Assembly: GCA_964403935.1 (NCBI GenBank)
Contig: CAYOIB010000090.1
Location: forward strand, 1 to 10,649
Direction: 5' to 3'
DNA from: SLLG01 sp964403935
GTDB taxonomy: Bacteria; Verrucomicrobiota; Verrucomicrobiia; Opitutales; Oceanipulchritudinaceae
DNA length: 10,649 bases
Below, piece after piece: positions 5,298-10,649 of the stretch. Each line of letters starts with the position of its first letter. The stretch's first letter is position 1. The translations under genes were made by a program, and so were the position numbers. Under the pieces are notes generated by a model. The model was given only the letters and a program-made list of their open reading frames with translations. It ran no database searches and was not told where the DNA came from.

Positions 5298-8140
5298 CGG
5301 AATCCGTGAAACAGCGAGCCGCCTTCAGCATTGGCATTGACTTGGGCACGACAAATTGTGCCCTCGCCTTCGTTTCGCTCGATCATCCTGACCGGACATC
5401 AGAGATCCTTCCCATTCCGCAACGGGATGGGCTTCAGACTGAGACCACCCTGCCCACCCTCCCTTCCTTTCTCTACCAGCCCACCGCGCCTGAACACGAC
5501 CAGATGAGCCCACAGAAAGGCGAACTCGCCAATGGCTGGATCGTGGGCTCTTTCGCTCGAAACCGCGCCCTCATCACTCCAGAGCGAGTCGTGCATTCAG
5601 CAAAATCCTGGCTGGCCAATCACACGGTGCCGCCCAACGAAGCAATCCTCCCTTATAAATCCACCGAGATTGCAGAACCTGATCGCCTCTCCCCACTGGA
5701 AGCATCGGCTGCCTTGCTCGCTCATCTTCGGTCCGCATGGGAGCGCCACGTTGCCACCGAATCCATCCATCACCCGTTTGATCAGCAGTCCATCACTCTA
5801 ACAGTCCCTGCCTCCTTTGATGCCGCCGCCCAACACGCAACCTTGGAAGCCGCACGGATGGCGGGCTTCCCTGAGGGGGTCCGTCTCATCGAAGAACCCC
5901 AGGCCGCCTTCTATCGTTTCCTCGAAGCAAGCTCGACAGCTAACACTGATCCGCTCGCCGGCCTGTCCGAAAAAGCTCATGTGCTGGTGATCGACGTCGG
6001 TGGGGGCACCTCCGATTTCAGCCTCTTCTGCCTGTCACCCTCAGATGATCCCACCCAAACGGCCATCCAGCGGGTTGCCGTCAGTGAACACATTTTGCTG
6101 GGTGGCGACAATATTGATCTCGCACTCGCACATGTTCTTGAGGCCGAACTCGCACCGGACGGAACCCAACTCGAACCCGAGTCCTGGAATCACCTCGTTG
6201 CCCGTTCCCGCGAACTGAAGGAGCGTTGCCTCGCCGGGCAACCACCGCTCGAAGGAGAGACCTTACATGTCTCTGTGCCCAAGCCGGGATCGAACCTGTT
6301 CTCCAGCACGCTCACCGCTGAAGTACCCACCGACCGGATACGAGAGATTCTCATTGAAGGGTTCTTCCCCGATTGCCCGCGCCAAGCCACGCCAGAACGA
6401 GCCCGCAGTGCCCTCATGGAATGGGGACTCCCCTATGCTTCGGACTTCGCCGTCACCCGATACCTCGCCGGGTTTCTCCACGATCAACCGCCCGTCGCCG
6501 CCGTTCTCTTCAATGGCGGCTCCCTCTCTTCACCCGCGATTCGCCAGCGTCTCATCGAGCAGATTGGACGATGGCAAGGCGCTCAACCTCGTGTCCTCGA
6601 TAATCCGGAGCCCGATCGGGCCGTCGCGCGGGGAGCGGCCTACTATGGAGCGTTAACCCAAAGAAAAAAGAATCAGTGCATCCAAGCCGGTGCCGCTCGG
6701 GCCGTTTTTATCGGCGTCGCCTCCCTCGACACAGCCGATTCACTACAGCTTCTATGCGTCTTGCCTCAAGGAGCGGCCCCCGAAGAGATTTTCGTCACCG
6801 AGATCCCTTCGCTCAGGCTGCGCGTAAATACCACAGCGCGCTTTCAAGCGTATCAGGGCAATCACACTCAGCTGCAGGGAGCAGGCGAGCTAATTGACTG
6901 GAATACCGGAGCGTTCACAGAACTTCCGGCTCTTGAAACCTATGTCGATGGCGGTGAAGCAGCTTCCACCCAGCAGCTTGATCTTGTACCCGTTATCCTA
7001 CAGTCCCGCTTGAATGAATTGGGCCTGCTCCGCATTGAAGCAGTTGAAAAGAACGTCACTGCCCCACGACACTGGCCTCTCGAGTTCAATTTGCGCACTC
7101 ACCACAAGGGAACACCCGCAGACACACCCTCGAAGGCAATGCCGATACAAGATGGCAAGCCTTCTAAGCCGCAACCAAAGGTCGACGACCACGCCGCAAG
7201 GCAGGCCGCAGCAAGTCTGCTGCAGAAGGCCTTTTCCAATCCTCAGCCCAGCCGCCGCCTGACAGCCACACAGGTCCTTGCCTCGCTGGAGAACCGCCTC
7301 AGGCTTCCCAAACATGCTTGGGACCTCACCCTCGTCCGGGGTTTGGCGGATGAAATGCTTCATCTCGCCGAATTCAGATCAATATCCCCTGACCACTATC
7401 AGACGTGGCTCCACCTCACAGGCTACTTCGCAAGACCGGGATTTGGGGCACACGGCGATCCTTCCCGCATCGACTTTATTTGGGAATTTATTTTCAACTC
7501 TATGTCGGACTTTGAGAAACGTCTCGAGGTCCAAGCCTATATTCTGTGGCGCCGCATCGCGGGCGGGCTCTCTGAATCTCGCCAGAAAGACCTCATGGCC
7601 CACCTCCGCCATGGCGTAATCGAAAACACCGGCGATAGCGAAGGCATCCGCTTGGCAGGTGCCCTGGAATTCCAGCCTCTTTCATCAAAGCAACAACTGG
7701 TCGACGTTTTTACCGAACGCGTCATCGAGAATCACAGGGCCGGAGGTCACGTGGCGCCTTACCTTTCCGCATTGGGCAATCTGCTGAGCCGAGTCCCATT
7801 TTACGCCACACCCACATACCTTCTTCCACCTGCTTCCGTCGAAGCCGTCTTCTATAGCCTCGAGGGGCTCGACTGGGCCGATCCCAAAGTCGCTGAGCTT
7901 ATCCGGCTTTTTCATCGTGCTGCCAGAGTTGTCGAAGACCCTTCATTGAACCTTTCTCAAAAACTCCGCCGGAAGATTACCCAACGGCTGCGAAAGGCGG
8001 GCGTCACTTCGACCCGCCTCCTTCCCCTTCAGGAGCTCATGCCACTCTCAGCCCCTGATCAGGAAAGGCTCTACGGAGAAACCCTTCCACCAGGATTGAT
8101 TTTGGTCAAAGGCACCTGGAACGTCACCTTGCCAAGCTAA
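5294..8140 (+). CDS. Non-canonical Hsp70-family ATPase with DUF3731-type C-terminal extension
   Basis: This 948-residue protein is the second, longer Hsp70 of the pair. The ATPase core matches its neighbour: GIDLGTTNC (14-22), SAKSWLAN (102-109), VPASFD (171-176), EEPQAAFY (200-207), DVGGGTSDFS (234-243), HILLGGDNIDLALA (266-279), GLPYASD (378-384), FNGGS (406-410) and AVARGAA (443-449). A beta-rich stretch to about 600 and a Pro/Lys-rich linker (about 605-632) follow. The remaining 315 or so residues are mostly helical. The first part (about 635-770) fits DUF3731, a domain known from Hsp70-linked proteins, with the hallmark RPGFG at 714-718. No canonical DnaK linker or substrate-binding domain is seen. 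The extension may replace it in binding clients or partners, which is inference. The start ATG overlaps the stop of the upstream gene. Some purines (GGATGGA) sit just before it. The stop at 8140 is followed by 131 bases before the next gene. Confidence 0.92.
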   Translation: MTESVKQRAAFSIGIDLGTTNCALAFVSLDHPDRTSEILPIPQRDGLQTETTLPTLPSFLYQPTAPEHDQMSPQKGELANGWIVGSFARNRALITPERVVHSAKSWLANHTVPPNEAILPYKSTEIAEPDRLSPLEASAALLAHLRSAWERHVATESIHHPFDQQSITLTVPASFDAAAQHATLEAARMAGFPEGVRLIEEPQAAFYRFLEASSTANTDPLAGLSEKAHVLVIDVGGGTSDFSLFCLSPSDDPTQTAIQRVAVSEHILLGGDNIDLALAHVLEAELAPDGTQLEPESWNHLVARSRELKERCLAGQPPLEGETLHVSVPKPGSNLFSSTLTAEVPTDRIREILIEGFFPDCPRQATPERARSALMEWGLPYASDFAVTRYLAGFLHDQPPVAAVLFNGGSLSSPAIRQRLIEQIGRWQGAQPRVLDNPEPDRAVARGAAYYGALTQRKKNQCIQAGAARAVFIGVASLDTADSLQLLCVLPQGAAPEEIFVTEIPSLRLRVNTTARFQAYQGNHTQLQGAGELIDWNTGAFTELPALETYVDGGEAASTQQLDLVPVILQSRLNELGLLRIEAVEKNVTAPRHWPLEFNLRTHHKGTPADTPSKAMPIQDGKPSKPQPKVDDHAARQAAASLLQKAFSNPQPSRRLTATQVLASLENRLRLPKHAWDLTLVRGLADEMLHLAEFRSISPDHYQTWLHLTGYFARPGFGAHGDPSRIDFIWEFIFNSMSDFEKRLEVQAYILWRRIAGGLSESRQKDLMAHLRHGVIENTGDSEGIRLAGALEFQPLSSKQQLVDVFTERVIENHRAGGHVAPYLSALGNLLSRVPFYATPTYLLPPASVEAVFYSLEGLDWADPKVAELIRLFHRAARVVEDPSLNLSQKLRRKITQRLRKAGVTSTRLLPLQELMPLSAPDQERLYGETLPPGLILVKGTWNVTLPS

Positions 8141-8143
8141 GCT
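8134..8143. repeat. AAGCTAAGCT decamer, copy 1, at the end of the second Hsp70 gene
   Basis: The decamer AAGCTAAGCT spans the stop codon of the second Hsp70 gene. The identical decamer recurs at 10560-10569, shortly after the next gene ends. It is followed here by CTCG-GCT-CGAG (8142-8152), a small potential hairpin. Confidence 0.4.
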
Positions 8144-8214
8144 CGGCTCGAGAAGCCCAAAGCCCTTTCTTCTTGCCTGAATTCAATCCAAGCCGTTCGA
8201 CTCCGTTCAAGCTT

Positions 8215-8242
8215 TTGTCATTACAGCTGACCTACCTAAACA
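8215..8242 (+). promoter_or_regulatory. Candidate promoter for the glycoside hydrolase gene
   Basis: TTGTCA (8215-8220) matches the -35 consensus at 5 of 6 positions. After 16 bases, TAAACA (8237-8242) is a weaker -10. Transcription would start near 8249, fitting translation from the ATG at 8272 or 8302 but not from the TTG at 8173. A chance match cannot be excluded. Confidence 0.2.
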
Positions 8243-8271
8243 CAACGCTGGAACCCACACCGCCCGCAACC

Positions 8272-10536
8272 ATGCCGACACCACATCCCACTCAGATCCT
8301 TATGCACAATCCGCTCGCACTCCGGCTTGAGTTCCGGATCGACGACGGTGCCCTCATTTTGTGGTGGTCGCCCAAAGCGGGTCAAAGCTACGCCTGTGCC
8401 GATCGCAATTTCTCAAATCGCGACAATCACCTGAATGTCTTTGAAAGCATCCGGATCCGCGGATGTGAACGCTCAAACTTCAAGTCGTGCGATTACGACC
8501 CTTACCATTCCGTCTTGCATTTTGATAATCAAAGACTCCACCTCGCGATTCTCCCTGAGCATCCGGTCGTTTTGATTTGGGCAGAAAAACCACTCACCGT
8601 TGACATCAAGACCGACCGCTATGATGAAGCACAGATTCGGTCCGCAGCGGCCTTCGATGTCCTTCATACCGAAGCTTCCTACACCTTTGCCTTCAGTGCG
8701 CGACTGTCCGCAGGGTCGGGAGCATTTCGCCACGGCGATGTGTCTGCCCCCTGGAATAGCTATTATAGCCAGGCCACCCTCGAAGAGGGACAGATCCTGG
8801 CTTTTGGTGTTGGGCTCAAGGAGGACGGCATCGCCGGTGTCCTCGCCGAGTGCCTTCAACATACTTCTGAAGAACACCTGCAACGGATTGATACCGCGCT
8901 GGAGCCAATCGAGACCATGGGCCGGATCACGGCCTCCGATCATCCGGAAATGGAGACTCTGCAAAGAACTGTCGTGCGGGGGCTCCACTCCATGATCGAT
9001 TTGAGCGGGACCTTCCGCGCTTCAATTAAGGCGATCTACTACCTCATCTGGGTGCGCGATGCCGGCTTCTCTTTTGCCTATCAAGCGGCTGCAGGCTGGC
9101 CACACAAGCTCGGGGAGATGTGCCGACTGCTCTTGAGCAACCCCACAACCGCCCAGGGTGACAAGGTTCCCGCCGGGCGGATGTTTGGTCAGCTTATCAA
9201 TACCGACTACGGAAAATACGAAGAGGATGGTGCCTACTACGTGATCTGGTCGATCTTTACCCATTGGACACAGACGGGATCGCGTGCGTGCCTTGGACGT
9301 GAAGATCAAGCATTGCTCACCGAGGCTGTCGATTGGATCGAACACTACATCTTCGACGAAGCGCGTGGCCTTTTTGGCGAGCACTTTGCCGATGAAACTC
9401 CTGCGTATCAGGCCCGCGACTACGGTTGGGACTACGCCATTGGCATGCCATCGGGCGACGAAGCCATTCTCCACGAAGGCAAGCGCGTCATACGAAGCTA
9501 CGACATCTACATCAACCTCCTGATGCACGCCGCCTACACCATGCTCGCGGCCATGACCGAGGACACATCCGCAAGCCGGACCTGGACAGATAAAGCCAGC
9601 AAACTCTGGAAGCAAATGCGGCCATTCTTCGAGAATCCCGGCAAGGGACTCCCTCCCTACGGGGAGCTTGTCCTCGAAAATGGCAACCATGTGCTGTCAC
9701 CTCACTGGGGACCCGCCAGTTCAACTTACATCTGGGGGCTCACCATGCCAAGCTTCGTGCCTTTTGATGGTTGGGATGATCTTCGCAAATCACTCTTGAA
9801 TGAAATCATGCGAAAGCCCGCAATGCACTGGATCAACGGAATCTGTGGCGCTGTTGCAGCCGTCGATCCCTGGCTCGAAGGAGAGGATGAACTCCTCCAG
9901 ATTCTGCTGGATGTGAAGGATGAAACCCTCAAGCCCGGCCCATTCCTCCCCATGGGTGGAGCTATGCCTGAGAAATTCGACGCCCCGCAAGGTAATCTTT
10001 ATCACGATATCCGGCCCCAAGGCTTCGCCATGGGAGCTTGGCTCGCCGCCTGGGCCGCTCTCGGCGTGCGTCGCCTCCCTTACGGTCTTGCTCTCCGTCC
10101 AACGCGGGCTTTCCAGAAACTGGAGAACTATGCCTGGAGAAACATGACAATCGATTTTCTCTTTTCAAAAATATCCCGTGTCGGAGGGCTTGTTGTAAAC
10201 GGAACCGAAATCCCACACACCCTTCAGGTTCCATCAGACGTCCTCTCTGGTGCTCACGCGGAGATCGCCCTGATAGAGGCGACCGCAGCCGATTCCCTCC
10301 TCCTCTTGCGCTCAACCATCGAACTTCTGTCGGTTCGTCATGACAAGAACGACTTTGTCTACCAACTCCGCGCCTATGGACTGAGCAGCCTTGATTTCTC
10401 CCGGCAGCCAGCCAAGACCGCTGCTTTCACCATTGATGGGGAATCAATTGATCTCGAAGTGTCGGTGCGCCCCCGCATCACAACCCTAAAATTCACGGCA
10501 TGGGGCGAGGTCGAATTGAGATGCTCCAGGTCTTGA
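8272..10536 (+). CDS. Six-hairpin (alpha/alpha barrel) glycoside hydrolase, GH15- or GH37/63-like
   Basis: This is probably an intracellular glycosidase acting on alpha-glucosides or related oligosaccharides. The substrate cannot be read from sequence. From ATG 8272 the protein is 754 residues. An N-terminal beta-rich domain (about 1-215) is followed by a helical barrel (about 225-640) and a beta-rich tail. Barrel motifs are IWVRDAGFSF (259-268), EEDGAYYVIW (317-326), GLFGEHF (366-372), YGWDYA (384-389) and MPEKFD (565-570), the last shortly before a QGFAMGAWLAAWAALG segment. E567 is the likely catalytic base. The acid could be D387, as in GH37/63 GWD motifs, or E370, as in GH15. No signal peptide is seen. 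The frame extends upstream to a TTG at 8173, but that segment looks non-coding and has no ribosome site. ATG 8302 is also possible, since the conserved-looking sequence starts about there. It lies 131 bases after the Hsp70 gene, so it may be a separate unit. Confidence 0.82.
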   Translation: MPTPHPTQILMHNPLALRLEFRIDDGALILWWSPKAGQSYACADRNFSNRDNHLNVFESIRIRGCERSNFKSCDYDPYHSVLHFDNQRLHLAILPEHPVVLIWAEKPLTVDIKTDRYDEAQIRSAAAFDVLHTEASYTFAFSARLSAGSGAFRHGDVSAPWNSYYSQATLEEGQILAFGVGLKEDGIAGVLAECLQHTSEEHLQRIDTALEPIETMGRITASDHPEMETLQRTVVRGLHSMIDLSGTFRASIKAIYYLIWVRDAGFSFAYQAAAGWPHKLGEMCRLLLSNPTTAQGDKVPAGRMFGQLINTDYGKYEEDGAYYVIWSIFTHWTQTGSRACLGREDQALLTEAVDWIEHYIFDEARGLFGEHFADETPAYQARDYGWDYAIGMPSGDEAILHEGKRVIRSYDIYINLLMHAAYTMLAAMTEDTSASRTWTDKASKLWKQMRPFFENPGKGLPPYGELVLENGNHVLSPHWGPASSTYIWGLTMPSFVPFDGWDDLRKSLLNEIMRKPAMHWINGICGAVAAVDPWLEGEDELLQILLDVKDETLKPGPFLPMGGAMPEKFDAPQGNLYHDIRPQGFAMGAWLAAWAALGVRRLPYGLALRPTRAFQKLENYAWRNMTIDFLFSKISRVGGLVVNGTEIPHTLQVPSDVLSGAHAEIALIEATAADSLLLLRSTIELLSVRHDKNDFVYQLRAYGLSSLDFSRQPAKTAAFTIDGESIDLEVSVRPRITTLKFTAWGEVELRCSRS

Positions 10537-10559
10537 CTCCCCCTCAAAATGAATTCCTG

Positions 10560-10569
10560 AAGCTAAGCT
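10560..10569. repeat. AAGCTAAGCT decamer, copy 2, downstream of the glycoside hydrolase gene
   Basis: This is identical to the decamer at 8134-8143. It lies 23 bases after the stop codon of the glycoside hydrolase and directly abuts the hairpin at 10570. Two copies at successive gene ends hint at a shared 3'-end signal. Confidence 0.4.
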
Positions 10570-10588
10570 GACCTCGCTTCCCGAGGTC
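10570..10588 (+). terminator. Hairpin after the glycoside hydrolase gene, possible terminator
   Basis: GACCTCG (10570-10576) and CGAGGTC (10582-10588) form a perfect 7-bp GC-rich stem with a 5-base loop, 33 bases after the stop codon. No T-tract follows, so it is not a textbook intrinsic terminator. It may act with Rho, protect the 3' end, or belong to the structured stretch that continues to about 10638. Confidence 0.35.
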
Positions 10589-10649
10589 CGGCCATCAACC
10601 GATGGTGTCCTTCCGCAGATCACGGAGACTGCACAGTCCAAACCACCCG
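10589..10649. other. Non-coding window end with further short inverted repeats
   Basis: No gene is supported here. Three more small stems follow the 10570 hairpin: CCATC/GATGG (10592-10605), TCCG/CGGA (10612-10626) and GACT/AGTC (10627-10638). I do not recognise a tRNA or a known riboswitch. It may be an untranslated region of a gene lying beyond the window. Confidence 0.3.

Noticed and set aside
8173..8271. TTG start at 8173, adding 33 residues to the glycosidase
   Set aside because: The added segment has no ribosome site, no signal peptide and no conserved look. A candidate promoter at 8215-8242 would lie inside it.
9022..9690. 222-residue open frame on the minus strand inside the glycosidase gene
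   Set aside because: It is a shadow of the conserved barrel region. No motif is recognised and the plus frame is clearly the real one.
1..10649. CRISPR array, insertion sequence, CIRCE operator or tRNA
   Set aside because: No regular direct repeats, transposase motifs or terminal inverted repeats, CIRCE pattern or tRNA cloverleaf were found on reading the window.

Overview
This 10.6-kb window comes from a fairly GC-rich bacterial chromosome. It is densely coding, with no sign of mobile elements, CRISPR, rRNA or tRNA. Taxonomy can only be guessed. The first half of the adenylate kinase resembles the short-lid Bacteroidota-type enzyme. Start codons mostly lack a clear Shine-Dalgarno sequence. 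The DUF2760/Hsp70/Hsp70-DUF3731 set is of a kind I associate with deltaproteobacterial and PVC-type genomes. A Verrucomicrobiota-like (PVC) origin fits best, at low confidence.

Layout. (1) Positions 3-911 hold the 3' nine-tenths of nadA (quinolinate synthase), cut by the window edge. A small four-helix membrane protein of unknown function follows on the same strand (977-1366). (2) Converging on it from the minus strand, with an 18-bp overlap, is a 389-residue tandem adenylate kinase (1349-2518). Its first half has an intact active site. Its second half is an adenylate kinase fold with a destroyed Walker A motif. (3) Divergent from it, after a 243-bp intergenic region, is a three-gene plus-strand module: a membrane-anchored DUF2760 protein (2762-3361), a 616-residue non-canonical Hsp70 (3447-5297) and a 948-residue non-canonical Hsp70 with a DUF3731-type C-terminal extension (5294-8140). 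The two Hsp70 genes overlap by ATGA. (4) After 131 bp comes a large six-hairpin-type glycoside hydrolase (best start 8272, end 10536). The last 113 bp hold no gene but contain a run of short inverted repeats.

How the genes may work together. The DUF2760 and twin-Hsp70 genes look like one functional unit: two paralogous ATPases of the actin/Hsp70 fold, translationally coupled, with a probable membrane-tethered partner. Neither Hsp70 shows the usual interdomain linker or peptide-binding domain, and no J-protein or GrpE gene lies in the window, so this is probably not a standard DnaK folding cycle. Its biochemical role is not known to me. The nadA, kinase and glycosidase genes look like ordinary metabolic neighbours with no evident link to the chaperone set.

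The plus strand is rich in C over G throughout, under the minus-strand kinase gene as well. This suggests a replication-strand bias, with most genes here on the lagging strand.
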